Assembly: GCA_031177865.1 (NCBI GenBank)
Contig: JAPSKD010000004.1
Coordinates: 1 to 61,011 of the forward strand
Reading direction: 5' to 3'
DNA: 61,011 bases
Source: Bacillus sp. (in: firmicutes)
GTDB taxonomy: Bacteria > Bacillota > Bacilli > Bacillales > Cytobacillaceae
The notes beneath the pieces are model-generated. The model was not told the origin of the DNA. It saw nothing but the letters and a program-made list of their open reading frames with translations, and made no database searches. This document shows positions 53,025 through 61,011 of the stretch, piece after piece; position 1 is the first letter of the stretch, and each line of letters begins with the position of its first letter. A program made the position numbers and the translations under genes.

Positions 53025-53637
53025 AATTATTATTACCTATATATGTATTGTAATCGGCGCATTTCTACAGGGGCTAGGTATGTCCTTATTTTTATTTCCT
53101 CATAATATTCCATCCGGTGGTGCTGCGGGGCTTGCAATACTAATGAATCACTGGGTTGATTTGCCTCTAGGCATATCCCTTTGGATTGTCAATTTCTCCT
53201 TTTTAATTCTTGCTTTAAAATACTTTGGGTTTTCATGGACGGTAAAAACGATGATTGCCGTGACGATTACTTCGGTGACAGTGAGTTACGTATCTACTCT
53301 TGGATTATTCTTAACCCCTTTCTTCTGGCTTGACCTTTTAAGTGGGGCAGTAATTTTTGGTATTGGTGTCGGTCTTTTAATCCGAAGTGGTTCATCTAGT
53401 GGCGGAATGGTGATTCCGACATTAATGATTGCACAATACAATGATTGGTCTCCTGGTAAAGTCATGCTTTGGTTAAATTTTTTCATTTTTTTATTAACAG
53501 CAACAGTAATCGATATCCGAATCGTTTTTTATGCGATTATATGCCAAACAGTATCAACAAATATCATTGACCTAATCTATCATCTTAGAGCACCTTCGTT
53601 TATCAATACACCCTCACTGGGTTGGCGAAAAAAATAA
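53017..53637 (+). CDS. YitT/YczE-like integral membrane protein
   Basis: About 206 residues with five or six membrane helices of the DUF161/YitT-type repeat (GAFLQGLGMSLFLFPHNIPS, then GGAAGLAILMNHW, and RSGSSSGGMVIPTLMIAQYN in the second half). Function unknown. ATG 53017 (GGAGAGG ten bases upstream) is chosen, with ATG 52993 in frame as the alternative; the upstream leader ORF may couple its translation. It converges on the cysC operon through a bidirectional hairpin. Confidence 0.8.
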   Translation: MPKIIITYICIVIGAFLQGLGMSLFLFPHNIPSGGAAGLAILMNHWVDLPLGISLWIVNFSFLILALKYFGFSWTVKTMIAVTITSVTVSYVSTLGLFLTPFFWLDLLSGAVIFGIGVGLLIRSGSSSGGMVIPTLMIAQYNDWSPGKVMLWLNFFIFLLTATVIDIRIVFYAIICQTVSTNIIDLIYHLRAPSFINTPSLGWRKK

Positions 53638-53667
53638 AGTAAGAAAGCCAAATGTACTTTCTTACTT
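53637..53667. terminator. bidirectional hairpin (yitT-like / cysC)
   Basis: AAGTAAGAAAG pairs with CTTTCTTACTT around CCAAATGTA. The stop codon of cysC lies within it. Confidence 0.75.
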
Positions 53668-54267
53668 CAAAAGAATTTCCCTGTCTTTTAAATAGTTAAT
53701 AATCGTACCAACTGATTGTGAAATGGTTAATTTATCTGTCTCTATAATCAACTCTGGATGATTGGGTTCTTCGTATGGAGAGCTTATTCCGGTAAATTCG
53801 GATATCTCTCCACTCCTTGCTTTTTTATATAAGCCCTTTGGGTCACGATTTTCACAAATAGTAATTGGACATTTCACGTAAACTTCGATAAATTCCCCGT
53901 CTGGAAACAAGGCTCTCACCTGATCGCGATCCTCCCGAAACGGTGAAATGAATGCTGTAGAAACGATTTGCCCACTATCAACAAATAGCTTTGATACCTC
54001 ACCTATCCTACGAATATTTTCTTTCCTGTCCTCTTTGCTAAAGCCAAGTCCGGCATTTAATCCATGACGAATATTGTCACCATCAAGGACGTAGCTTTGT
54101 ACTTTAAGTGAGAAAAGCTCTTTGTCAAGGGCATTTGCTAATGATGATTTACCGGAACCTGATAGTCCAGTAAACCAAATCACACAGCTTTTATGTTGAT
54201 TTTGTTGTTGTCGCTCATTCTTCGTGATCGTTGATTGATGCCATATAATATATTGTTCTTCGCCCAT
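53662..54267 (-). CDS. cysC: adenylylsulfate kinase
   Basis: 201 residues. The P-loop GLSGSGKSS lies near 34-42, with [26 protein letters not shown] and the [23 protein letters not shown] signature of APS kinase. It phosphorylates adenylylsulfate to PAPS. ATG 54267 has AAGGTGGGG upstream, 10 bp after the sat stop. It is the last gene of the comA-cysC operon, corresponding to B. subtilis yisZ. Confidence 0.95.
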   Translation of the reverse strand: MGEEQYIIWHQSTITKNERQQQNQHKSCVIWFTGLSGSGKSSLANALDKELFSLKVQSYVLDGDNIRHGLNAGLGFSKEDRKENIRRIGEVSKLFVDSGQIVSTAFISPFREDRDQVRALFPDGEFIEVYVKCPITICENRDPKGLYKKARSGEISEFTGISSPYEEPNHPELIIETDKLTISQSVGTIINYLKDREILLK

Positions 54268-54277
54268 ATTCCCCACC

Positions 54278-55426
54278 TTATATCTTCGTGTATTGTTCTG
54301 CCATTCCTCGAATGAGGACCTCGACTACTTCTGGTCTACTAAATTCCTTTGGTGGTTTTTTACCCGCTTTTAGCATTTCACGTACCTTAGTGCCCGATAA
54401 AATGACATGGTCTTCTTTACTATGAGGACATGTTTTTGCGGACGCCATATTCCCACATTTTCTACAGAAGAAACTATGCTCAAAAAACAATGGCAAAATG
54501 CCTAACTCATCTTCTGTAAAATGACTAAAAATAGTTTGTGAATCATACGTTCCGTAGTATTTCCCCACTCCTGCATGATCCCGACCGACTATAAAGTGAG
54601 TGCAGCCATAATTTTTTCGAACTAAAGCATGGAAAATCGCTTCTCTTGGACCTGCATAACGCATTGCAGCCGGAAATACCGATAAGAACACTCTGTTTTT
54701 TGGATAATATTTTTCTAGGAGAACCATATAACTTTCCATTCTGATATCACTTGGAATATCGTCCGATTTCGTTTCCCCAACTAAGGGATTTAAAAATAAG
54801 CCATCTACAACTTCTAATGCGGATTTTTGTATATATTCATGTGCCCGGTGTACTGGATTACGTGTTTGAAATCCGACTACTTTCTTCCAACCAAGATGCT
54901 CAAACACCGCTCTTGTTTCGATTGGGTCCAAGTAAAAGGTTTCAAACCTATCCTTTTTTGGACGCTTTATCATATGAATCGGACCGGCAACATAAACACT
55001 TGGCCTTTCATACAAACGTTTAACACCTGGATGCGCATCCTCCGTCGTTCGATACACCTTAAAAGCTTCAACTTCTTTGTTGGCCACATATTTTTCGGTC
55101 ACCTCTATAACCCCATAAACCTCATCATTTTGTACTAATCGAACCTTTTCTCCGATTGAGATCTTTTTTGCCGTTGCCTTATCTACCGCCAATGTGATAG
55201 GAATTGACCATGGCAAACCATTTGCAAGTCTCATTGAGTGTAGAATCGATTCATAGTCTTCTTTACCTACAAATCCCTCAAGCGGACTGTATGCCCCCAC
55301 CGCTATTAATTCCAAATCACTTAACTCCATGTTGCTCAGTTCAATTTGTTTATCGATTTCTTCAACGTTTAAAGTTGGATTGTAACGATTTACTAGCGAA
55401 CCGCCATGCGGCGTACTTAATGACAC
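54278..55426 (-). CDS. sat: sulfate adenylyltransferase (ATP sulfurylase)
   Basis: 382 residues. GTG 55426 is the start (GGAGG eight bases upstream), giving [15 protein letters not shown], the usual Bacillus Sat N-terminus; the frame is open to 55474. Active-site motifs [11 protein letters not shown] and VGRDHAGVG are complete, and a CRKC...CPH pair set is the zinc region of this group. It makes adenylylsulfate from sulfate and ATP. It corresponds to B. subtilis yitA; 26 bp separate it from cysH. Confidence 0.95.
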   Translation of the reverse strand: MSLSTPHGGSLVNRYNPTLNVEEIDKQIELSNMELSDLELIAVGAYSPLEGFVGKEDYESILHSMRLANGLPWSIPITLAVDKATAKKISIGEKVRLVQNDEVYGVIEVTEKYVANKEVEAFKVYRTTEDAHPGVKRLYERPSVYVAGPIHMIKRPKKDRFETFYLDPIETRAVFEHLGWKKVVGFQTRNPVHRAHEYIQKSALEVVDGLFLNPLVGETKSDDIPSDIRMESYMVLLEKYYPKNRVFLSVFPAAMRYAGPREAIFHALVRKNYGCTHFIVGRDHAGVGKYYGTYDSQTIFSHFTEDELGILPLFFEHSFFCRKCGNMASAKTCPHSKEDHVILSGTKVREMLKAGKKPPKEFSRPEVVEVLIRGMAEQYTKI

Positions 55427-55452
55427 TTTAAAAACCTCCATTACCAATTTCG

Positions 55453-56160
55453 TTATTTCACATGTAAACCGCATTCTGTCTTATCAGAATTGGCCCATCT
55501 GCCTGAACGCAAATCTCCATTTAATACTTGATTTGTACAAGGTGCACAACCAATACTTGGATAATTTTTGTCATGCAATTTATTGTAGGGTAGATTGTTC
55601 AACTTGATATAGGTCCAAACATCGTCCCAAGTCCAATGAATAAGCGGACAGATTTTTATGTTCTTAAATTTTTCATCCTTGTTTAGGTATTCCGTATTCT
55701 GGCGGGTTGGTCCCTGCTCCCTCCGAAGTCCCGAAATCCAAGCTTTGGTAGATGTTAAAACTTCATGTAGAGGTTCAATTTTTCGAATTTGACAGCATAA
55801 GTTAGGATTCGTTTTCCATAGCTCATCCCCGTGCTCTTTTGCCTGCTCCTCAAGGTTTAAGGCCGGTTTTTTTAGTTCAATATTGAGAGCTGGATACTTT
55901 TTTTTAATCTTATCAATGAGTTCATAGGTTTCTTTGAAATGAAGTCCTGTATCCAGAAAGACAATTCTTGCTTCCTTGTTGACCTTAGAAATCAAGTCAA
56001 TGAGGACCATACCCTCAGCTCCAAAGCTACATGCGTAAACAATGTCTTCTGCCGAATACGTTCGATACGCCCATTTTAAAATATCGTAATAATCTTTGTT
56101 GCTGTTTATAACGTCCTTTACACTTTCCTCATTCCAATTTTCATATGTGATGCAGCCCAA
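55453..56160 (-). CDS. cysH: phosphoadenylyl/adenylyl-sulfate reductase
   Basis: 235 residues. TTG 56160 is the start, with AGGAGG nine bases upstream inside the previous gene. The PAPS-reductase core ([27 protein letters not shown]) carries the Cys pair CCQIRK and CAPC that bind a [4Fe-4S] cluster, and the C-terminal ECGLH with the catalytic Cys. It yields sulfite. The cluster motif suggests APS may be accepted directly. It corresponds to B. subtilis yitB, in an operon with sat. Confidence 0.93.
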   Translation of the reverse strand: MGCITYENWNEESVKDVINSNKDYYDILKWAYRTYSAEDIVYACSFGAEGMVLIDLISKVNKEARIVFLDTGLHFKETYELIDKIKKKYPALNIELKKPALNLEEQAKEHGDELWKTNPNLCCQIRKIEPLHEVLTSTKAWISGLRREQGPTRQNTEYLNKDEKFKNIKICPLIHWTWDDVWTYIKLNNLPYNKLHDKNYPSIGCAPCTNQVLNGDLRSGRWANSDKTECGLHVK

Positions 56161-56701
56161 TCTTGTGTTCCTCCTCTCGGACCTTGATCGTTAGCAGCTG
56201 ATTGTTTTTTATCTCTAGCTGATTCATGTTATTGATGGTTCCGGATTTTAGATAGGATACACATGCTCGAATCCAGGAACCATGACCAAATACTAAAATC
56301 GACTCAAAATCCTTGTATTTTTGTAAAAATGTGTGCACCCTTTTCTCCAGGTTTGAAATCTTTTCCCCAAGCATAATTTCACCTGGACATGTAAACCACT
56401 CATTTTTATACGTTTCGATGAGAAGCTTCTTTTCTTTGCCTTCGAATTCTCCAAAATTAAGCTCATTTAATAGTGGCTCTACTTCAAAACTCTCATACCC
56501 ATAGCCCTGTGCTGTTTGTTGGGTGCGAGTCAATTCACTTGTTAAAATTAATGAGTATGTTGGTTTTAACAATTCTTTATTGATTTCAATTGCCTCTTTA
56601 TTCTCATCCGTTAGCTCTAAAATGGGAATATCCTTACTCCCTTGGAGAACTCCTTTTTCGTTCCATTCAGTTGGAAGATGCCTGATTAAGGTAAGTTCCA
56701 T
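56141..56701 (-). CDS. histidine phosphatase family protein in the sulfolactate operon
   Basis: 186 residues of the histidine-phosphatase (phosphoglycerate mutase-like) superfamily. LIRHLPTEWN holds the catalytic His8 (RH then LP instead of the usual RHG), with SELTRTQQTA, ELNFGEFEG and the second His in VFGHGSWIRA. It overlaps comA by 16 bases and cysH by 20, i.e. it is translationally locked into the operon. GGGGGAG lies before ATG 56701. In B. subtilis the same slot holds yitC (ComB, 2-phosphosulfolactate phosphatase), which is not in this operon, so this protein may do that step. Inference only. Confidence 0.85.
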   Translation of the reverse strand: MELTLIRHLPTEWNEKGVLQGSKDIPILELTDENKEAIEINKELLKPTYSLILTSELTRTQQTAQGYGYESFEVEPLLNELNFGEFEGKEKKLLIETYKNEWFTCPGEIMLGEKISNLEKRVHTFLQKYKDFESILVFGHGSWIRACVSYLKSGTINNMNQLEIKNNQLLTIKVREEEHKIGLHHI

Positions 56702-57453
56702 GTCTTCTCCCCCAGGAAAAATGTTTCGCTCCGTAGTCCGAGTCTTTGTGATTCTAAAACGAGTACATCTTGTAATTTCACATTTCCGAGGTTGACATTC
56801 GCTCCAAACTGGTTAATAAAAAACATTTGTTGCTTAGGAGTTGGTGCTTCAAATATCACCTTATTCACGTCAATATTTTGGGAAATTTGATTAATTAAAT
56901 CCATGTTGACGCTGCCTGAACGATTGTAAATACCTGCTGTCCCTGAGTCTCTCCCCTCAGTGATGACATATTTACAACCTGTTGCCAACAGTAAATTAAT
57001 CTCATGTTCCCACTCCGATAAAGGCATTTCTTTATCTTGATCTTTTGAACCAACTTCTGCAATTACATTAAAATGTTGTTTTAGTTTTTTGATTAATGAA
57101 ATTCTCTTATGAAGTGGGATGTCAATTGTTCCATTTGAGATCTCAATCCATTCAATCCCTAGCGTTTGTAGGCTTTTTGCATATTCTTCAATTTTCTCTT
57201 GTGCAAAGCATTTCTCAAATAGGGTTCCGCCACAATAAGGGATGACATTGTATTTTTTATAGAGGTTGATTTTTTCTTGTAGGTTCGGGGTCACATAAGC
57301 GGATCCAATCCCAATTTTCGCGATATCGATATAGGAATGATAATCCTGTAAATAAGCCTCTAAATGACCTAATGGCGTACCAAAATCAGCGATTGAGGTA
57401 AGTCCATAGCTTCGTTCTCCCTGTGTTCGTAAAGGAACATCTAAAAAATCCAT
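56686..57453 (-). CDS. comA: phosphosulfolactate synthase (ComA, YitD-like)
   Basis: 255 residues of the (2R)-phospho-3-sulfolactate synthase family (FGTPLGHLEAYLQDYHSYID, then KIGIGSAYVT and the GGTLFE and ITEGRDSGTAG parts of the barrel). It adds sulfite to phosphoenolpyruvate. In B. subtilis the enzyme leads to 3-sulfolactate stored in spores; in archaea it starts coenzyme M synthesis. AAGGAGGAG lies before ATG 57453. It is the first gene of the operon, divergent from a YitG-like transporter. I could not identify a clear sporulation sigma promoter upstream. Confidence 0.93.
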   Translation of the reverse strand: MDFLDVPLRTQGERSYGLTSIADFGTPLGHLEAYLQDYHSYIDIAKIGIGSAYVTPNLQEKINLYKKYNVIPYCGGTLFEKCFAQEKIEEYAKSLQTLGIEWIEISNGTIDIPLHKRISLIKKLKQHFNVIAEVGSKDQDKEMPLSEWEHEINLLLATGCKYVITEGRDSGTAGIYNRSGSVNMDLINQISQNIDVNKVIFEAPTPKQQMFFINQFGANVNLGNVKLQDVLVLESQRLGLRSETFFLGEKTWNLP

Positions 57454-57768
57454 AGGAATAACTCCTCCTTAGTCCAGCGTAAGGATAAAAATCCTCACTA
57501 CATTTGCCCAATTCTTCTTAGGCTTCTGTTCTTTTTTTATTACATATACCCATCTTCTTACAGTTGATATGTTATTCAAAAATAGGTAAAGGGTGTATAG
57601 ATTGGGCTTTTCTGGGCACTGTTCATTTGGAAACTACTTACAGAATAGGTTTCGTGAGATATTGAAAAAATAGTAAGGCAATAATTGATTTTAACGACAA
57701 TGACAAGAGAGGAACGGATGAAGTTCATCCAGCCTTTTACATACCGTAAAAGAAGGAGATGCAAAAAC

Positions 57769-59016
57769 TTGTCAAATCAAAAAAATTCAGCAATGACAAT
57801 TGTTGCGATTAGTTCTATTCCACTAATCCTGGTACTTGGTAATTCGATGCTCATCCCTGTTTTACCACAAATGCAAAAAGAGCTAGATATCAGCCAATTT
57901 CAGGTGAGTCTTGTAATCACAACATTCTCAGTTGCAGCGGCGATTTCAATCCCATTACTCGGCTATTTCTCAGATCGTTTTTCTAGAAAAGCGGTCATTA
58001 TACCAGCATTAATTCTTTACGGTACAGGTGGATTGCTTGCTGGTGCTGCAGCCGCTTGGTTTTCTAGCCCTTATTTTTGGATTATGGCTGGTAGGCTTAT
58101 GCAGGGTATCGGTGCGGCAGGAACAGCACCTATCGCAATGGCGCTTACTGGAGATCTATTTAAAGGAGGAAAACAAAGCCGAGTTTTAGGACTCGTGGAG
58201 GCATCAAATGGCTTTGGGAAGGTTATTTCACCAATTATTGGTTCCCTTCTAGCGTTACTATTTTGGTATGCTGCCTTTTTTGCTTTCCCAATTTTTTGCT
58301 TAATTTCCGTACTTCTCACGATATTCTTTGTTAAAGAGAAAAAACAAAAGAAAGAACCACCCCCACTTAAACAGTATGTGCGCGGATTGTTTTCAGTGTT
58401 TAAACATGAAGGCAGATGGTTATTCACAGCATATTTAGCTGGAGCAACCTGCTTATTCACCCTTTTTGGGATTCTCTTTTACTTATCTGATGTATTGGAA
58501 AAAACGTATGATACAGATGGAGTACTTAAAGGAGCTATATTAGCAATTCCATTATTATGTATGACAACAACATCGTATATTACAGGTAGTAAAATCGGCA
58601 AAAAGATGCCTTTGATGAAAAAGCTCATCATCATTGGACTTCTACTCATGACTGTATCGTTTGCATTATTAGTCTTTTTTGAGAGCTTGATTCCGTTTAT
58701 TGCCGTTTTGGCAATCAGCAGTATTGGAACTGGGCTTGTATTACCTTGTATTAACAGCTTTATTACGGGCTCTGTTTCATCCGAAAAGCGAGGATTTGTT
58801 ACTTCTCTTTATGGATCTGTTCGCTTTCTGGGAGTGGCCATTGGTCCACCTATATACGGTTGGTTAATGAATTGGTCAAGAGCCGGCATGTTTTTAACAA
58901 CTGCATCATTAACACTTGTAGTTGGGCTTTTATGTATGCTCCTGATTCATGTTAAAAAGAAAAAGCCTAATAAAGAAACAAATGATTCCCTGTTCAAAAA
59001 ACTTCAATTTACCTAA
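57769..59016 (+). CDS. MFS transporter (YitG-like)
   Basis: About 415 residues and 12 helices. [20 protein letters not shown] starts helix 1, [18 protein letters not shown] is the loop 2-3 motif A, and the helix-5 region [19 protein letters not shown] follows. It resembles YitG of B. subtilis, which likewise neighbours yitD. The most likely start is TTG 57769 (AAGGAGATG seven bases upstream); ATG 57718 (AGAGAGG) is possible and adds 17 residues. The substrate is unknown; sulfolactate export is an untested idea from its position. It is divergent from comA. Confidence 0.85.
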   Translation: MSNQKNSAMTIVAISSIPLILVLGNSMLIPVLPQMQKELDISQFQVSLVITTFSVAAAISIPLLGYFSDRFSRKAVIIPALILYGTGGLLAGAAAAWFSSPYFWIMAGRLMQGIGAAGTAPIAMALTGDLFKGGKQSRVLGLVEASNGFGKVISPIIGSLLALLFWYAAFFAFPIFCLISVLLTIFFVKEKKQKKEPPPLKQYVRGLFSVFKHEGRWLFTAYLAGATCLFTLFGILFYLSDVLEKTYDTDGVLKGAILAIPLLCMTTTSYITGSKIGKKMPLMKKLIIIGLLLMTVSFALLVFFESLIPFIAVLAISSIGTGLVLPCINSFITGSVSSEKRGFVTSLYGSVRFLGVAIGPPIYGWLMNWSRAGMFLTTASLTLVVGLLCMLLIHVKKKKPNKETNDSLFKKLQFT

Positions 59017-59039
59017 TATGATAAAGGAGAGGTTGAGCT

Positions 59040-59327
59040 TTGCAAATTTTTGTTTCTCCAGAGGTTATTAAGGAAGAATGTCAAATACTAAACATCGTCA
59101 ATCAAGAAAAAAAAGCACTTGGCTATATCTCGTTTTTCTTTGATGATAAAAAAATGTATGTCTATGGACACTGTGAGGAATTGGGTGTAAGTAAGGATTT
59201 TAAAGACACGATCACACCGTACATTCAAGGTATGGCGAAAGCAAAGCCAGATTTAGATATTTTCTCTTATATCTCGATTGGTGGAGAAAAATTAGACTTA
59301 TCAGAAGAAGAAACTGAAGAAAAGTAA
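59040..59327 (+). CDS. small protein of unknown function
   Basis: A 95-residue acidic protein (MQIFVSPEVIKEECQILNIV...), with TTG 59040 preceded by AAAGGAGAGGT, 23 bp after the MFS stop and so co-transcribed with it. It has one domain with FFFDDKKMYVYGHCEELGVS and a highly charged C-terminus (SEEETEEK). I do not recognise it. A terminator follows. Confidence 0.6.
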   Translation: MQIFVSPEVIKEECQILNIVNQEKKALGYISFFFDDKKMYVYGHCEELGVSKDFKDTITPYIQGMAKAKPDLDIFSYISIGGEKLDLSEEETEEK

Positions 59328-59353
59328 GGATATCGATTTCGATATCCTTTTTT
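59326..59353 (+). terminator. rho-independent terminator
   Basis: AAGGATATCG pairs with CGATATCCTT around ATTT, followed by TTTTTT. Confidence 0.88.
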
Positions 59354-59438
59354 CTTTTGACAAAACGGTGAACAGATATTGTAAGGACATTTATTATGTT
59401 AAAATGGGCTTACATAGACATTGGAAAGGTTGTTTACA

Positions 59439-59918
59439 ATGAAAAAATTATCTGTCCTTCTCATGCTTGTCCTCGTGTTTGGAATGGCTGGTTGCTCTCA
59501 AAATGGAGAAAGTCATGAGTCCCAGGGTGAAGACCATGTAATCGGTGATATACGTGAGGAAACAGCCTCAATTGATGTGATGCCGTCCTTTTTAGATGAT
59601 AAGTCTGAGGAATTAGTCACAATATATAAAGCTGCAGCAATGCACAAAGATTTACTCGAAACAATGCCTTGCTATTGTGGTTGTGCTGATTCTGTTGGCC
59701 ATCGTGATAATTACGATTGCTTTGTCAATGAGAATAAAGGCGATGTAGTTGTATGGGATGATCACGGTACAAAATGTAATGTTTGCCTCGAAATCGCAGC
59801 TACAGCCGTGCTCGAATTTTCAAATGGGAAATCACCAAGTGAAATTCGAACTATGATTGACGAAACATATAAAGAAGGCTATGCTAACCCAACACCAACT
59901 CCACAGCCTGAAATCTAA
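59439..59918 (+). CDS. PCYCGC-motif lipoprotein
   Basis: 159 residues. The signal peptide ends in MAGC (lipidation), followed by an acidic segment and the domain MPCYCGCADSVGHRDNYDCF...CNVCLEIA of the PCYCGC family (PF13798), common in Bacilli, with Cys pairs that may bind a metal or be redox active. Function unknown. ATG 59439 (GAAAGG upstream) is used rather than the in-frame TTG 59421. It is flanked by terminators on both sides, a single gene. Confidence 0.85.
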   Translation: MKKLSVLLMLVLVFGMAGCSQNGESHESQGEDHVIGDIREETASIDVMPSFLDDKSEELVTIYKAAAMHKDLLETMPCYCGCADSVGHRDNYDCFVNENKGDVVVWDDHGTKCNVCLEIAATAVLEFSNGKSPSEIRTMIDETYKEGYANPTPTPQPEI

Positions 59919-59949
59919 AAAAGACGTGTGAAATTCACACGTCTTTTTT
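59917..59949. terminator. bidirectional terminator (PCYCGC lipoprotein / DegV)
   Basis: AAAAGACGTGTG pairs with CACACGTCTTTT around AAATT, with A and T runs. Confidence 0.9.
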
Positions 59950-59952
59950 GTA

Positions 59953-60795
59953 CTATTCCGCGTAATACATAAACCCAATCGCACCTGGGCCAGTGTGGGT
60001 GCTGATCACTGGCGTGGTTTCAACGATATCAACATCTTCATACCCAGTCAGCTTTTTAATGGCCTCTTTTAAATTTGTTGCAAGTTCTATTGCATCAACT
60101 TGAGCAATCGCTACACCTTTTATTGTTTTATTACTTACATCTTCAGCGAATTTTTTACTCAAGTATTTAACGATTTGGGCATGGCTTCTTACCTTCGAGA
60201 CTGGAGTATAGACCCCGTCCTGTAAAGAAGCAATTGGTTTGATGTTCAGTAAAGAACCAATAAATGCCTTGCCTTTTCCAATCCGCCCACCTTTTACAAG
60301 GTTTTCTAACGTATCAACGGTTACAAATAAAGTTGAGTTTTCTCTAATTTCATTGATTCGTTTCACGATCTGCTCTTTCGTTTGTCCCGCTTTTGCCATT
60401 TTAGCAGCTTCAACAACTTGAAATGCTAAAGCTCTAGAAATGTACATGGAATCAATCACGGTTACATTTGATTCACTTATATTAGCAGCATTCTCAGCAG
60501 AAGTAACTGTACCGCTCATCCCACCTGTCATGTGAATGGAGATAATTTCGCTGCCATCACTTCCTAATTGATCATAAAGCTCGACAAAATGCCCAACTGC
60601 TGGCTGAGAGCTCTTTGGCAATTCGACAGATTGCTTCATTCTCGCTAAAAATTCTTGTTGAGTGATATCCACCTTGTCTAGAAACGTTTCTCCATCAATC
60701 GTGATTGATAAGGGAACAACTTCGATTCCTAGTTCTTTTACTAGATCCTCTGATAAATCTGCTGTAGAATCTGTTACGATTTTTACCTTTGTCAT
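59953..60795 (-). CDS. DegV family fatty acid-binding protein
   Basis: 280 residues of the DegV/FakB fold. The N-terminal VKIVTDSTADLSEDLVKELGIEVVPL, the SSQPAVGHFVELYDQL motif, the fatty-acid pocket region IHMTGGMSGTVTSAENAA, and the C-terminal ISTHTGPGAIGFMYY are complete. FakB-type proteins present fatty acids to the kinase FakA for phosphorylation; DegV itself is not to be confused with DegU/S. ATG 60795 has GGAAGTGA upstream. Single gene. Confidence 0.93.
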   Translation of the reverse strand: MTKVKIVTDSTADLSEDLVKELGIEVVPLSITIDGETFLDKVDITQQEFLARMKQSVELPKSSQPAVGHFVELYDQLGSDGSEIISIHMTGGMSGTVTSAENAANISESNVTVIDSMYISRALAFQVVEAAKMAKAGQTKEQIVKRINEIRENSTLFVTVDTLENLVKGGRIGKGKAFIGSLLNIKPIASLQDGVYTPVSKVRSHAQIVKYLSKKFAEDVSNKTIKGVAIAQVDAIELATNLKEAIKKLTGYEDVDIVETTPVISTHTGPGAIGFMYYAE

Positions 60796-60891
60796 ACTTT
60801 CACTTCCTACGTCTAGTACAGCTATTATAAAAATAGTTTATCCAAATTTTAACGGGGAATTGCTTACAATTTATACCTAACCAGAATCATA

Positions 60892-61011
60892 ACCACCCGT
60901 GAGAACGGGTGGTTTGTTCTGCGGCTGAAAGCCTTCGTTACTGGCCAGCCCTTCAAAGGGCTCTGAAAGTTCGCCAACCGCACTACTTTTCCGGCTAACC
61001 CTAAAGGGTTT
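60892..61011 (-). mobile_element. right-end region of an IS200/IS605-type element (TnpB-associated), cut by window edge
   Basis: On the minus strand the window ends in structured non-coding sequence: GGCGAACTTTCAGAGCC, then CCTTTGAAGGG, GGCTTTCAGCCGCAG, and finally the hairpin ACCACCCGT-TCTC-ACGGGTGGT (60892-60913). This order, with a CCACCCGT/ACGGGTGG hairpin last, is what I recall from the 3' ends of IS605/IS1341-type tnpB elements, where this part is transcribed as guide (omega/reRNA) scaffold. The tnpB gene itself would lie beyond 61011, so this rests on recall. Confidence 0.55.

Noticed and set aside
57454-57684. Sporulation sigma-E or sigma-G promoter upstream of comA
   Set aside because: A TGAATA word is present on the minus strand but no matching -10 at the right distance; I could not support a call.

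Overview
The window is from a low-GC Gram-positive, spore-forming Bacillaceae chromosome. The evidence is a Bacillus-type 16S rRNA 5' end at the left edge, strong GGAGG-type ribosome binding sites with many TTG and GTG starts, and several gene neighbourhoods recognisable from Bacillus subtilis (bmrCD, ywnAB, csoR-copA-copZ, yrhO/yrhP, ypmQRS, the yisZ/yitABD sulfur cluster). I cannot name the species.

Layout. 1-0.4 kb: 5' end of a 16S gene on the minus strand with its promoter. 0.9-10 kb: a frameshifted DUF3231 gene, a homodimeric-type ABC exporter, a manganese catalase, a BmrC/BmrD-like heterodimeric ABC exporter and an AraC regulator. 10-15 kb: membrane proteins, a divergent ywnA/ywnB pair with a clear operator, a SAM-I (S-box) riboswitch in front of a small FbpA-like protein, and a scar made of two gene remnants (SDR and TetR). 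14.5-20 kb: a small siroheme-reductase-like protein, a YcdB/PepSY-like protein and the csoR-copA-copZ copper operon; three CsoR-type C-tract operators lie here. 20-31 kb: nuclease lipoprotein, nucleoside transporter, scoAB CoA transferase with a LysR regulator, adenine deaminase (YerA type), AlkD-like repair protein, VOC and SnoaL proteins, and a purine permease with a LysR regulator. 31.8-32.4 kb: two juxtaposed tandem hairpin arrays. 32.5-46 kb: cold shock protein, MsrAB, acyltransferase, a putative CGCGG-type RiPP precursor, MFS pump, methyltransferase, nitronate monooxygenase, a holin-like protein, yrhO/yrhP, a DUF1906 glycosidase-like protein, AIM24 and a PadR-chrA chromate operon. 46-53 kb: HD protein, aminopeptidase, ypmS/ypmR, ykoQ/ykoP-like genes and Sco1 (ypmQ). 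53.6-57.5 kb: a five-gene minus-strand operon comA-(histidine phosphatase)-cysH-sat-cysC, most simply read as sulfate assimilation feeding 3-sulfolactate synthesis. 57.7-61 kb: YitG-like MFS, small protein, PCYCGC lipoprotein, DegV protein and the end of an IS200/IS605-type element.

The most interesting items are: (i) the sulfolactate operon, where ComB appears replaced by a histidine-phosphatase-superfamily gene that overlaps comA; (ii) a CGCGG-motif small protein with an overlapping unknown partner and no radical SAM enzyme nearby; (iii) several unrelated tandem repeat arrays that all have a 52-54 bp period, some with paired changes in the hairpin arms; (iv) an S-box riboswitch on an FbpA-like gene with an apparent Shine-Dalgarno-sequestering arrangement; and (v) a C-tract operator set that links the copper operon to a siroheme protein and a nuclease.

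Most of the window is ordinary housekeeping and accessory metabolism. Start codons given for several genes differ from the longest possible frame because a ribosome binding site favours an internal start; this is said in each entry.
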